A DNA stretch of 61,361 nt, from positions 1 to 61,361 of IMG/VR virus record IMGVR_UViG_3300030333_005476; one strand, written 5' to 3'. The notes beneath the pieces were generated by a model. The model had not been told where the DNA came from. It worked only from the letters and a program-made list of their open reading frames with translations, and searched no databases. How positions within the stretch are numbered: position 1 is the stretch's first letter; each line of letters begins with the position of its first letter. This DNA is from a virus. Below, in pieces: positions 1 through 5,384 of the stretch. The position numbers and the translations under genes were made by a program.

Positions 1-4
1 TTAA

Positions 5-163
5 ATGAAACTAACAAAGAACGAAGCCGAAAACCTAATCGACGCATTAAAAGAATGGAATGATGTCGTTGGCCCAAAAGAATTAGAAGATAATGAAGTG
101 GGCTTAAACGAAATGCGTTACCATAAACTCGCAAACAAAATCAAAAAAATGTTGGAGGACTAA
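5..163 (+). CDS. Small hypothetical protein, paralogue of 1782-1943
   Basis: 52-aa charged protein starting MKLTKNEAEN and ending KKMLED; no family recognised. It lies at the left edge, so its own ribosome site is almost outside the window. It matches the 53-aa product of 1782-1943 at 43 of 51 aligned residues, with the core VGPKELED and EVGLNEMRYHKLAN nearly unchanged, which makes it a real, selected gene. Its last codons contain GGAGGA, which serves as Shine-Dalgarno for the next gene at 167, so the two are translationally linked. Confidence 0.75.
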   Translation: MKLTKNEAENLIDALKEWNDVVGPKELEDNEVGLNEMRYHKLANKIKKMLED

Positions 164-166
164 AAA

Positions 167-388
167 ATGACCTTAAAAGAATACACAAAAAAAGTAAACA
201 CCTTACTCAAGGAAGAGTGTGACAGAATAAACAGCGACCCCGACACATTGTTTCGCGCAGTACATTACGACGTAACCGAATCGCACATGAAAATGTATTT
301 TGATTGGGGGTATTCGCCAGAACAAGCAATTAAACACATTAACGACGAAGTAGAAGAAGAGGCTCGTTGGGAAGCTCGCGTATCGTAA
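167..388 (+). CDS. Small hypothetical protein (73 aa)
   Basis: Unrecognised 73-aa, strongly charged and probably helical protein with an acidic C-terminal stretch (DEVEEEARWEAR). The ATG at 167 is preceded by GGAGGA with good spacing, located inside the end of the upstream gene. It is followed after 16 bases by the next gene, again with a GGAGGA site. It belongs to a tightly packed run of four small co-directional genes (5-771) that are probably co-transcribed from a promoter left of the window. Confidence 0.7.
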   Translation: MTLKEYTKKVNTLLKEECDRINSDPDTLFRAVHYDVTESHMKMYFDWGYSPEQAIKHINDEVEEEARWEARVS

Positions 389-404
389 AAAATTGGAGGA
401 CTAA

Positions 405-575
405 ATGACAAAAAAAGAAAAGAAACAAATAGAAGGCGTGCTAGCTTTCGCAATGATTGCAAACGGACGCGGTGCAGACCCGCGCGAAATGTTCGTGGCT
501 CTTGCGAATGACATCCATAGAATAAAATGTGGAGAAGAAGCAACAGAAATGACTAAACTCTGGAAAACAAATTAA
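405..575 (+). CDS. Small hypothetical protein (56 aa)
   Basis: 56-aa product starting MTKKEKKQIEGVLAFAM, basic at the N-terminus and with a hydrophobic helix-like middle; no family recognised. A strong GGAGGA lies 5 bases before the ATG. The stop codon at 573-575 is separated by one base from the next ATG at 577, which indicates translational coupling. Confidence 0.65.
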   Translation: MTKKEKKQIEGVLAFAMIANGRGADPREMFVALANDIHRIKCGEEATEMTKLWKTN

Positions 576-576
576 T

Positions 577-771
577 ATGACTGTTCCTGAATTTTGTATT
601 GCTCAGAATGATAAAACTAGATGCACCATGCTTTGGTCAGATAACAAATGGACAGAGCTTCCCGAAAGCGATTACGAAATAGCGGCTTTAATCGCAAAGC
701 TATTGCGAACCTCTGCCGATCCTAATAAGGTCTTGGAAGATATTGTTAAACAAAACGACTGGGAGCCTTGA
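577..771 (+). CDS. Small hypothetical protein (64 aa)
   Basis: 64-aa acidic product starting MTVPEFCIAQ; no family recognised. It has no clear Shine-Dalgarno of its own and starts one base after the preceding stop, so it is probably translated by coupling. It is the last gene of the 5-771 run: six bases after its end sits the first copy of a 13-bp GC-rich palindrome. Confidence 0.6.
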   Translation: MTVPEFCIAQNDKTRCTMLWSDNKWTELPESDYEIAALIAKLLRTSADPNKVLEDIVKQNDWEP

Positions 772-776
772 GGGCG

Positions 777-789
777 CCGGGCAGCCCGG
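777..789. promoter_or_regulatory. GC-rich 13-bp palindrome, copy 1
   Basis: CCGGGCAGCCCGG, a perfect dyad around a central A. Identical copies are at 2215-2227 and 3156-3168. It has no U-tract on either side, so an intrinsic terminator is unlikely. Here it lies 22 bp upstream of the weak -35 of the promoter for the gene at 847. An operator or activator site is the best reading; a structural hairpin is the alternative. Confidence 0.5.
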
Positions 790-807
790 AAGAAAAAGTT
801 ATCGCTG

Positions 808-840
808 GGACTGCGGATGTCCTACCCCCTGTGCTATACT
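808..840 (+). promoter_or_regulatory. Promoter for gene 847 (conserved 33-bp type)
   Basis: The -10 TATACT is at 835-840, with only TGCGGA at the -35 position (812-817). The whole segment from GGACT to the -10 is conserved at 28 of 33 positions in the promoter at 3432-3464, including CGGATGTCC and CCTGTG in what would normally be a variable spacer. The start codon follows 6 bases after the -10, so the mRNA would be leaderless. Confidence 0.6.
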
Positions 841-846
841 GTACGC

Positions 847-1074
847 ATGAAAATTAAGATTGAGGCAATCAAGCCCCTAGCAAGCCAGAGAACGAAGAAT
901 CGCATTCGAGAGAATGGGCCTTGGTTTACCCTAGAGCGTAAGCATACAGACAAAGAATTCGGTATTGGCAAGAAGGCCGCTGGATTTGGCGTACAGAGTT
1001 GGCTGCTGCGTGGTAATGATTGGCTTGGCTGGTTGCCTATTAATGAGTTTAGAATTACAGAGAAAAGTGCTTGA
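847..1074 (+). CDS. Small hypothetical protein (75 aa), leaderless
   Basis: 75-aa basic protein starting MKIKIEAIKPL; the strand pattern and WLLRGNDWLGWLP segment suggest a small beta-rich fold, but no family is recognised. An in-frame ATG at 817 lies inside the promoter spacer. The ATG at 847 is chosen because it falls about where transcription should begin, 7 bases after the end of TATACT. There is no Shine-Dalgarno. The stop codon TGA is embedded in the TTGACA -35 box of the next promoter. Confidence 0.65.
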   Translation: MKIKIEAIKPLASQRTKNRIRENGPWFTLERKHTDKEFGIGKKAAGFGVQSWLLRGNDWLGWLPINEFRITEKSA

Positions 1075-1099
1075 CATTTGTTAAAGTAACTGCTATACT
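1071..1099 (+). promoter_or_regulatory. Consensus sigma70-like promoter for gene 1106
   Basis: TTGACA at 1071-1076, exactly 17 bases, then TATACT at 1094-1099. The ATG at 1106 begins 6 bases after the -10, i.e. at the expected transcription start. Confidence 0.8.
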
Positions 1100-1105
1100 A
1101 GTTTT

Positions 1106-1318
1106 ATGATGATTGAGAAAACGAACATAACATACATCCCATCCTTCGGTAACATTGCTGATTACGGGTGGTTGGAGATAGACGGAGAATGCGTGCGTGT
1201 GGTAGACATCCACAGTTGGGATGACTTTGGTCAGACGCAAGACACCTTTATCCTAGAGGATGGCAGAGAATACATCTCACAGGACGAGGGCGAAACATTC
1301 CAAGCGGCTGCATATTAG
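1106..1318 (+). CDS. Small hypothetical protein (70 aa), leaderless
   Basis: 70-aa acidic protein, MMIEKTNITY at the start, with alternating hydrophobic segments (GWLEIDGECVRVVDI, TFILEDGREYI) typical of a small beta-barrel; no family recognised. Two tandem ATGs at 1106 and 1109 coincide with the predicted transcription start of a perfect promoter and no ribosome-binding site precedes them, so translation would be leaderless. It forms its own monocistronic unit; the next consensus promoter starts 4 bases after its stop. Confidence 0.65.
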   Translation: MMIEKTNITYIPSFGNIADYGWLEIDGECVRVVDIHSWDDFGQTQDTFILEDGREYISQDEGETFQAAAY

Positions 1319-1321
1319 AGC

Positions 1322-1350
1322 TTGACATTTAACAAAGAATTTGCTATACT
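1322..1350 (+). promoter_or_regulatory. Consensus sigma70-like promoter for gene 1360
   Basis: TTGACA at 1322-1327, 17-base spacer, TATACT at 1345-1350, then 9 bases to the ATG at 1360. It is almost superposable on the promoter at 1071-1099, including a TTTG/TTTA start and TGC end of the spacer. Confidence 0.8.
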
Positions 1351-1359
1351 AAAAAAACC

Positions 1360-1710
1360 ATGAGAAACATTATCGAAGTAGAGGACGGCAAGATGGTACA
1401 CTCCAGCCGATTCGAGGTAGACCTACACATCATCACAAAGAACTTCTGGGAGTATTACTTGGAGAAGCCTGATTCTAATGGCATTGCCTTTGGCTATGTA
1501 ATGGGTGACTTTAACGAATGGGGTAGCGTAGACGTTAACGAGCTTATGCCCTACATTATAAGCACTACCTATAATCTCGATGAGGTTATGCCACCAGCGG
1601 GATACCACTGGGAGGACGAATTACAAGACGTACAGCTTGACACGGTAAGCGTAGCCAGTGAGACCCACTCGCCGTTATCGTCGGGAAGCGAATACTCCAC
1701 CACGGAGTAA
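1360..1710 (+). CDS. Small acidic hypothetical protein (116 aa), near-leaderless
   Basis: 116-aa acidic protein starting MRNIIEVEDG; a WxYY-containing core and a Ser/Thr-rich, low-complexity C-terminal tail (SVASETHSPLSSGSEYSTTE). No family recognised. No Shine-Dalgarno; its ATG is 9 bases downstream of a consensus -10, so the leader would be about 2-3 bases. A strong terminator hairpin starts 10 bases after the stop, closing a single-gene transcription unit. Confidence 0.65.
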   Translation: MRNIIEVEDGKMVHSSRFEVDLHIITKNFWEYYLEKPDSNGIAFGYVMGDFNEWGSVDVNELMPYIISTTYNLDEVMPPAGYHWEDELQDVQLDTVSVASETHSPLSSGSEYSTTE

Positions 1711-1719
1711 GTACGTCTA

Positions 1720-1755
1720 TCCTGCGGGGGGTTTGTCGTTTTCTCCCTCGCAGGA
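1720..1755 (+). terminator. Terminator hairpin after gene 1360
   Basis: An 11-bp stem (1720-1730 with 1745-1755, one G-T wobble) built on CCTGCG/CGCAGG and GGG/CCC, with a 14-base loop. The following tract (TTAACTTTAATT) is only moderately T-rich, so termination may be partial and allow read-through into 1782. Confidence 0.6.
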
Positions 1756-1781
1756 TTAACTTTAATTGGAAGGATTAAAAA

Positions 1782-1943
1782 ATGTATAAACTAGACAAAG
1801 ACGAAGCGGCAAACCTACTTGACGCCCTAGAAGAATGGAATGATACCGTTGGCCCTAAAGAACTAGAAGATGATGAGGTGGGCTTAAATGAGATGCGTTA
1901 CCATAAACTCGCAAACAATATCAAGAAAATGTTGGAGGATTAA
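1782..1943 (+). CDS. Small hypothetical protein, paralogue of 5-163
   Basis: 53-aa protein starting MYKLDKDEAANLLDAL, 84% identical over 51 residues to the product of 5-163. The ATG has an AAGGA site 8 bases upstream. As in its paralogue, the terminal codons carry GGAGGA, which is the ribosome site for the next gene (1944), whose ATG directly abuts the stop. No promoter is evident between the terminator at 1720-1755 and this gene, so read-through may feed it. Confidence 0.75.
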   Translation: MYKLDKDEAANLLDALEEWNDTVGPKELEDDEVGLNEMRYHKLANNIKKMLED

Positions 1944-2204
1944 ATGACAATTAAACAAGAAGCAAGACTATTACTTAACAATGAGATTAAAGTAATTGAT
2001 AGCCGTAGTGGATTCTATGGCCAAACTGGAATCGTCAAGCAGATTATGCATGATGGTCGCACATTAGATATTAAGTTATCCAATGGTAAGTTTGTGTTTC
2101 TTGATGTTACCTTTGTCAGTGAGATTAATGAGCGCACACACTACGCAAAGGGAGAGCCTGACCTTGGGCCTGTTGCCAATAGCGTGATACAAGACCACAA
2201 GTAA
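1944..2204 (+). CDS. Small SH3/KOW-like hypothetical protein (86 aa)
   Basis: 86-aa protein. Residues about 14-55 (NEIKVIDSRSGFYGQTGIV, then RTLDIKLSNGKFVFL) have the spacing of a KOW/SH3-like small beta-barrel in which a G-x-x-G turn joins strands, as in factors that touch ribosome or RNA polymerase. This is a fold impression, not a family match. The start is set by GGAGGA in the overlapping end of the previous gene, and the ATG is adjacent to that gene's stop. Confidence 0.6.
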   Translation: MTIKQEARLLLNNEIKVIDSRSGFYGQTGIVKQIMHDGRTLDIKLSNGKFVFLDVTFVSEINERTHYAKGEPDLGPVANSVIQDHK

Positions 2205-2214
2205 GGCCTACGGG

Positions 2215-2227
2215 CCGGGCAGCCCGG
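2215..2227. promoter_or_regulatory. GC-rich 13-bp palindrome, copy 2
   Basis: The same CCGGGCAGCCCGG as at 777-789, followed by the same AAGAAA. It lies 10 bases after the stop of 1944-2204 and between convergent genes, where no promoter is visible, so here it may act as a hairpin or boundary rather than an operator. Confidence 0.45.
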
Positions 2228-2291
2228 AAGAAAGCTCATTCTGTTGCCACGTTGAGTTAACGCCGAGTCTTACTCAGGGCAGGAGCCGAGA

Positions 2292-2480
2292 CTAGTCCTC
2301 TCGGTAGTACCCGCCGAGCCAATACTCGGCGTCATACTCCATGAGTTGCTCCTCACGGTAACGGCGGTCTTTCCCGTCCTCACAGGCGACCAACCATTTA
2401 CCGTTGCGGGGAGAGGCAACCACTTGCCCAACCCTCGCATCGGAGGTCTCGACTTCCATGCCTAATGCGATGGTAGTCAT
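2292..2480 (-). CDS. Small hypothetical protein (62 aa), minus strand
   Basis: 62-aa protein starting MTTIALGMEVETSD; beta-strand-rich (GMEVET, GQVVAS, GKWLVACED) with a C-terminal helix, resembling other small SH3-like barrels in this region; no family recognised. A TACAAT sequence lies about 16 bases upstream on the minus strand but without a good -35, so the promoter is uncertain. Convergent with 1944-2204. Confidence 0.55.
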   Translation of the reverse strand: MTTIALGMEVETSDARVGQVVASPRNGKWLVACEDGKDRRYREEQLMEYDAEYWLGGYYRED

Positions 2481-2570
2481 TTCTTCTGTCGTGTCTATTG
2501 TAGGCTATCGTATCCACACATAGCAGCACATAGACAGACGCAGAAGATTATTAAAGGTAGGATTTCCATA

Positions 2571-2888
2571 TTAGTTTATTATAATTAGGGTTAATGTAAT
2601 TGCGATAACAGCACCACAAAGGATAAAGAGACTATTAAATGCTTTTTCTATCTTAAAAGATTCCGATGGTGTTGGCTTAAACTGTTTGGCTATCATAGTG
2701 ATAGACTGCTTGGCTTGTGGAGCTTGCACTTTCTTTTGCTCTTGCACCCAACGCCATGCACCCTTGAGCAGCCACTCGTTGCCGTCTACGCCACGATGCT
2801 TTGAGGTGGTGTGTCCGTCCCATATCCATTGACCATTTGCGCCTTGGGGAGTGTGCGGCATTGGCTCGGTATTGTTTATCGTTTCCAT
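2571..2888 (-). CDS. Hypothetical C-tail-anchored membrane protein (105 aa)
   Basis: 105-aa protein on the minus strand. The N-terminal 80 residues are soluble and contain the Trp-rich segment GQWIWDGHT with NEWLLKGAWRWV, resembling a short WW-type or Trp-rich interaction patch. The last ~20 residues (SLFILCGAVIAITLTLIIIN) form one membrane helix with no cytoplasmic tail after it. A consensus promoter (2898-2926) places transcription start about 3 bases before this ATG. Function unknown; a membrane-targeted early protein is plausible. Confidence 0.6.
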   Translation of the reverse strand: METINNTEPMPHTPQGANGQWIWDGHTTSKHRGVDGNEWLLKGAWRWVQEQKKVQAPQAKQSITMIAKQFKPTPSESFKIEKAFNSLFILCGAVIAITLTLIIIN

Positions 2889-2897
2889 CTGCGGTAT

Positions 2898-2926
2898 ATT
2901 ATGGACTAAAGAGGGTTAATTGTCAA
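2898..2926 (-). promoter_or_regulatory. Sigma70-like promoter for gene 2571-2888
   Basis: Reading the minus strand: TTGACA at 2926-2921, 17 bases, CATAAT at 2903-2898, then 9 bases to the ATG at 2888. The -35 overlaps the 3' end of the upstream minus-strand gene. Confidence 0.7.
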
Positions 2927-3098
2927 GCACTAATTTAAGCATAGATTTAGGCATTGCCATCATATACACTGACCCCAAGGGTGACGTGTGCGCCACACGC
3001 ACAAAGCCATTGACGGGCCTTCTAGGGTGTAGGTCTTTGATTACCACAGCCCGCCAGTTGGGGTTGTCTCGGTGCTTAACTAGGTCGTTTTCTCTCAT
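2916..3098 (-). CDS. Small hypothetical protein (60 aa), near-leaderless
   Basis: 60-aa basic protein starting MRENDLVKHRDNPNW, beta-rich (RAVVIKDL, GFVRVAH) and probably a small SH3-like barrel; no family recognised. The open frame extends to an ATG at 3131, but that would lie inside the promoter spacer. Transcription should begin near 3103, so the ATG at 3098 is the usable start, with a leader of roughly 5 bases and no Shine-Dalgarno. Confidence 0.6.
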   Translation of the reverse strand: MRENDLVKHRDNPNWRAVVIKDLHPRRPVNGFVRVAHTSPLGSVYMMAMPKSMLKLVLDN

Positions 3099-3109
3099 GT
3101 TCTGGATAC

Positions 3110-3138
3110 AGTATACCACACAATTGCCCACCTGTCAA
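3110..3138 (-). promoter_or_regulatory. Consensus sigma70-like promoter for gene 2916-3098
   Basis: On the minus strand: TTGACA at 3138-3133, 17 bases, TATACT at 3115-3110. Its -35 is exactly 17 bp from the CCGGGCAGCCCGG palindrome at 3156-3168, mirroring the divergent promoter on the other side. Confidence 0.8.
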
Positions 3139-3152
3139 GCCCTCAGGTAAGG

Positions 3153-3171
3153 TTGCCGGGCAGCCCGGCAA
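3153..3171. promoter_or_regulatory. GC-rich palindrome, copy 3, between divergent promoters
   Basis: Here the dyad extends to 19 bp (TTGCCGGGC-A-GCCCGGCAA). The 13-bp core 3156-3168 is centred at 3162. The distance to the -35 of the minus promoter (3138) and of the plus promoter (3186) is 17 bp on both sides, so it sits near -59 of both predicted starts. That is a usual position for an activator or repressor dimer. Confidence 0.6.
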
Positions 3172-3185
3172 GTAACGATTAACCC

Positions 3186-3214
3186 TTGACAAACGAGCGA
3201 TCTTGTGGCATACT
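3186..3214 (+). promoter_or_regulatory. Sigma70-like promoter for gene 3226
   Basis: TTGACA at 3186-3191, 17-base spacer, CATACT at 3209-3214, followed by AT-rich TATATA. Divergent from the promoter at 3110-3138. Confidence 0.75.
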
Positions 3215-3225
3215 ATATATAGAAA

Positions 3226-3432
3226 GTGAGAGACAAACAGATGACAAACCTACCACCACTACCAGAAGTCACTTGGGAAGTAACCTTTGAGAACGACAGC
3301 ACCGTGTTTATTGCCGCACGGGATAAGGCACACGCTCGCCGTATCATCGAGAACAACGGCCTATGGCGCAGGACGCCAGAGTGCGAGCCAGTAAAGCACA
3401 CCATAAAAAAGATTGAGTTAGCAACTCGGTAG
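3226..3432 (+). CDS. Small hypothetical protein (68 aa)
   Basis: 68-aa protein with the core VTWEVTFENDSTVFIAARDKAHARRIIENN: two strands followed by a helix, a pattern seen in small DUF-type phage proteins; no family named. The GTG at 3226 lies 11 bases after the -10, close to the expected transcription start. The alternative is the ATG at 3241 (MTNLPPLPEV), 5 codons in, with a weak GAGAG upstream; I cannot decide between them. Confidence 0.6.
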   Translation: MRDKQMTNLPPLPEVTWEVTFENDSTVFIAARDKAHARRIIENNGLWRRTPECEPVKHTIKKIELATR

Positions 3433-3464
3433 GACTACGGATGTCCCACCTCCTGTGATAGACT
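3432..3464 (+). promoter_or_regulatory. Promoter for gene 3476 (conserved 33-bp type)
   Basis: The -10 is TAGACT (3459-3464) and TACGGA occupies the -35 position (3436-3441). It shares 28 of 33 positions with the promoter at 808-840, spacer included. It overlaps the stop codon of the preceding gene. Confidence 0.55.
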
Positions 3465-3475
3465 ATAAGCATATT

Positions 3476-3739
3476 ATGAGAAACGACAAAGCAACCTACA
3501 CACTCTGGAACGGCAGTCAAATGATTGCCACCTACCCACACACCCGCGAGGGTTACGACGCAGCCTTCGCCCGTGCCTTCGACCTCGGCGCTGGTGCTGC
3601 TATCTACTCAAGCCGTGATGACCTTGTGTGGTCAGCTAGCGACGACGAAAAAGAGTCGGTTACCGATGACTTTGCTGAGATGGACGCCATTTATGACGAG
3701 TCCGGCGATTACGACATAAACGAATTATTTTATAACTAG
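3476..3739 (+). CDS. Small acidic hypothetical protein (87 aa)
   Basis: 87-aa protein starting MRNDKATYTLWNG; the first half (TREGYDAAFARAFDLGAGAAIYSSRDD) looks like a helix between strands and the C-terminus is very acidic. No family recognised. The frame is open from an ATG at 3455 that lies inside the promoter spacer; the ATG at 3476, 11 bases after the -10, is used instead. It is the last gene of the small-gene region. Confidence 0.6.
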   Translation: MRNDKATYTLWNGSQMIATYPHTREGYDAAFARAFDLGAGAAIYSSRDDLVWSASDDEKESVTDDFAEMDAIYDESGDYDINELFYN

Positions 3740-3775
3740 TTTTTTTGTTAGACCTCAACCCCTAGAGCTATTATT

Positions 3776-3841
3776 ATGGAATTATTACCTTTGTTTATCG
3801 TGTTTGTTTGTCTCAGTACGATTGCGCTGATCACGGAGTAG
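3776..3841 (+). CDS. Possible 21-aa membrane peptide
   Basis: A 21-codon frame MELLPLFIVFVCLSTIALIT plus one Glu: almost entirely one hydrophobic helix. It has only a weak purine-rich site upstream (TAGAG). It could be a real small membrane peptide or chance in an AT-rich gap; low confidence. The rest of 3740-3968 holds no other gene that I can support. Confidence 0.25.
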   Translation: MELLPLFIVFVCLSTIALITE

Positions 3842-3848
3842 GGAACGA

Positions 3849-3911
3849 CCCCCCATTCCCCACCCCATTGCAAAAAAATGAGGTAAATCACGCTGGGGAA
3901 AAGGGGGGGGG
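3849..3911. repeat. C-run/G-run inverted repeat at module boundary
   Basis: Left arm 3849-3862 (CCCCCC-ATT-CCCCA), right arm 3894-3908 (TGGGG-AAAA-GGGGGG), complementary except one base and one bulge, around a loop of about 31 bases that contains a run of seven A. The right arm continues as nine G followed by AGG, a potential G-quadruplex. It separates the small-gene region from the lysis and structural genes. Confidence 0.6.
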
Positions 3912-3968
3912 AGGTATATATCATTCTCCCCGAGCAAATAAATAACCATAATTATAAATTAATATAAA

Positions 3969-4196
3969 GTGATATACCAACATAAAATACAAAGCTTAAC
4001 GAGAGTAGAATTGGGCGTGCTGCTATATATATGTAATGAGTTATTTACGACTAACGTGGAGATCGACGAGCATACAATAACAGCATATAAAGAAAAAGCC
4101 CTTGAAGCGAAGCTTCGCGCAGCGAAAGAAAGAGTTAAACCTGAATATCTTGAATTCTATAGGATAATATGCAACAAATTAGACATTGACGTATAA
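3969..4196 (+). CDS. Small hypothetical protein (75 aa)
   Basis: 75-aa predicted all-helical protein with core QSLTRVELGVLLYICNELF; no family recognised. The only in-frame start giving the full frame is GTG at 3969, with poor ribosome site. It ends just where the lysin promoter begins: the -35 TTGACG overlaps its last codons. Confidence 0.45.
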   Translation: MIYQHKIQSLTRVELGVLLYICNELFTTNVEIDEHTITAYKEKALEAKLRAAKERVKPEYLEFYRIICNKLDIDV

Positions 4197-4214
4197 GCAA
4201 GAAACTGTTAGACT
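4186..4214 (+). promoter_or_regulatory. Sigma70-like promoter for the lysin gene
   Basis: TTGACG at 4186-4191, 17 bases, TAGACT at 4209-4214, then 6 bases to the ATG at 4221. Same geometry as the leaderless promoters of the left region. Confidence 0.65.
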
Positions 4215-4220
4215 TACAAG

Positions 4221-4667
4221 ATGAAGAAAATCATTGCTTGTTTATTGCTGTGTTCGTTTCAGTTACCCGCCGATCAGGCGCTTACAGAAGAAGAAAGAAT
4301 CGTTGCTTTAACTTTACTCGGAGAGGCCCGTGGTGAAAAAGAAATCGGCATGTTTGCCGTGGGGTGTGTTATCCAGAAAAGAGTCTTAGAACGCAACCTG
4401 ACGCCAAAGCAGGTATGTCTAGAACGCAAGCAGTTCGATGTTTGGACGGGCAAAAAAGAAAGAGACTTAATGTATCTATGGAAGGCCGACCCAAAGATGG
4501 TTGCGTATGCAAGAAGGCTGGCTAGGTACATCTGTAGTAAAACACATAGATTAGCTGACGCCACAAACGGGGCTAACCATTTTTGTCATGTTAATTCTTA
4601 TCCTTATTGGATAAAAGGAAAAAAACCAACTAAAATAATTGGAAGGCATAAATTTTTTAAGCTTTAA
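4221..4667 (+). CDS. SleB-type cell wall hydrolase (endolysin candidate)
   Basis: 148-aa secreted hydrolase of the SleB / Hydrolase_2 type. Residues 1-20 are a Sec-type signal or signal-anchor (KKIIACLLLCSFQLPADQA). The family hallmark GEARGE follows at 34-39 with the helix MFAVGCVIQKRVL, then the QFDVW segment near 72 and a C-terminal NHFCH motif. In this family the Glu after the first strand is catalytic on peptidoglycan. Its promoter gives a leaderless start. It is likely the lysis enzyme; a spanin or holin partner is not certain, though 19965-20294 is a membrane candidate far away. Confidence 0.8.
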   Translation: MKKIIACLLLCSFQLPADQALTEEERIVALTLLGEARGEKEIGMFAVGCVIQKRVLERNLTPKQVCLERKQFDVWTGKKERDLMYLWKADPKMVAYARRLARYICSKTHRLADATNGANHFCHVNSYPYWIKGKKPTKIIGRHKFFKL

Positions 4668-4669
4668 TC

Positions 4670-4861
4670 ATGAGTGTAAGGAATAAATTTTACGAGGTGC
4701 AAGAACAGTGGAACAATTTGCACTGGAATTCATTAAGATTCTTTAGGAAAGAAGCTGACGCCAAAGAATACGTGTCTGTATACGAGTCTAGAGGTCATAG
4801 ATACCCCGCTAGAGTAGTAGAACATGAATTTAGCAACATAAAAGACTTTAAGAGCGAGTAA
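4670..4861 (+). CDS. Small hypothetical protein (63 aa)
   Basis: 63-aa basic protein, MSVRNKFYEVQEQWNN, with a strand-helix-strand look (SLRFFRKEADAKEYVSVYESRG); no family recognised. It starts 2 bases after the lysin stop without an obvious Shine-Dalgarno, so coupling to the lysin is likely. Its 3' end overlaps the 3' end of the convergent lipoprotein gene by 14 bases. Confidence 0.5.
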   Translation: MSVRNKFYEVQEQWNNLHWNSLRFFRKEADAKEYVSVYESRGHRYPARVVEHEFSNIKDFKSE

Positions 4862-5354
4862 TTTTTAAAACGCTGACAACTTTGGTGCTAGAAAAGAAAT
4901 TTTTGATATATTCTTTTGAGTGAGTCGGATACGTTACCCAATGCCACTCCTTAAACGGATTACTACCTTTGATAAGCACTATTGCTACATCACCCTCCTT
5001 TAGAGAATCAAAGCTAACCTCTTCTAAGTTATAACCTCTTTTGTTTAAATATTTTTTTAACTCGCAAGGAAAAGTAATCTCTAATGCTCTGTAATTAAAT
5101 GACGCTAATAATAACCTACTACCATTGCCTGTTGATTGAATGTTTTTACTAATAGATTCGCGGCTGACTAATTTTTTCTCTATTTGTAGAATTGCGTCTT
5201 GAATAGAGTCAGGACCACACGAGTGGTAATGACGGATGTAGAATCCTTCTTCTTTTTTGAATTTTTCTTTGTGGAATATCCCACAACTTGAATTTAAGAA
5301 TATAAAACAAATAGCCAGCACCCAAGCTAACCATTTCGTAGGTTTAGGTTTCAT
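4848..5354 (-). CDS. Lipoprotein with cysteine-peptidase-like (C39-like) signature
   Basis: 168-aa minus-strand protein. An N-terminal hydrophobic segment (residues 8-20) ends in LNSSC, a somewhat atypical lipobox with Cys24 as the acylation site. Residues 44-49 read HSCGPDS, and a second conserved-looking His is in EWHWVTYP near the C-terminus. This Cys-Gly-Pro followed by a late His is the arrangement of C39/papain-like peptidases (established for that fold); active-site assignment here is inference. It is an isolated minus-strand gene with its own GTGTAA box, which is a typical position for a lysogeny or superinfection-exclusion accessory gene. Confidence 0.6.
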   Translation of the reverse strand: MKPKPTKWLAWVLAICFIFLNSSCGIFHKEKFKKEEGFYIRHYHSCGPDSIQDAILQIEKKLVSRESISKNIQSTGNGSRLLLASFNYRALEITFPCELKKYLNKRGYNLEEVSFDSLKEGDVAIVLIKGSNPFKEWHWVTYPTHSKEYIKNFFSSTKVVSVLKITRS

Positions 5355-5362
5355 TATTGGAA

Positions 5363-5384
5363 ATTACACTTATTTGTGTGTAAT
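5363..5384. promoter_or_regulatory. Divergent pair of GTGTAA boxes
   Basis: ATTACAC, 8 bases, GTGTAAT: a perfect 7-bp inverted pair. The minus-strand box (5369-5364) is 9 bases from the ATG of the lipoprotein gene, and the plus-strand box (5378-5383) is 11 bases from the ATG of the PhoH gene. One box faces each divergent gene, as expected for promoter -10 elements. Confidence 0.65.

Noticed and set aside
777-789. Reading the GC-rich palindrome as an intrinsic terminator
   Set aside because: No T-run follows on either strand, and copy 3 sits between divergent promoters where termination makes no sense.
3099-3131. N-terminal extension of the gene 2916-3098
   Set aside because: The upstream ATG lies in the promoter spacer and would not be in the mRNA.
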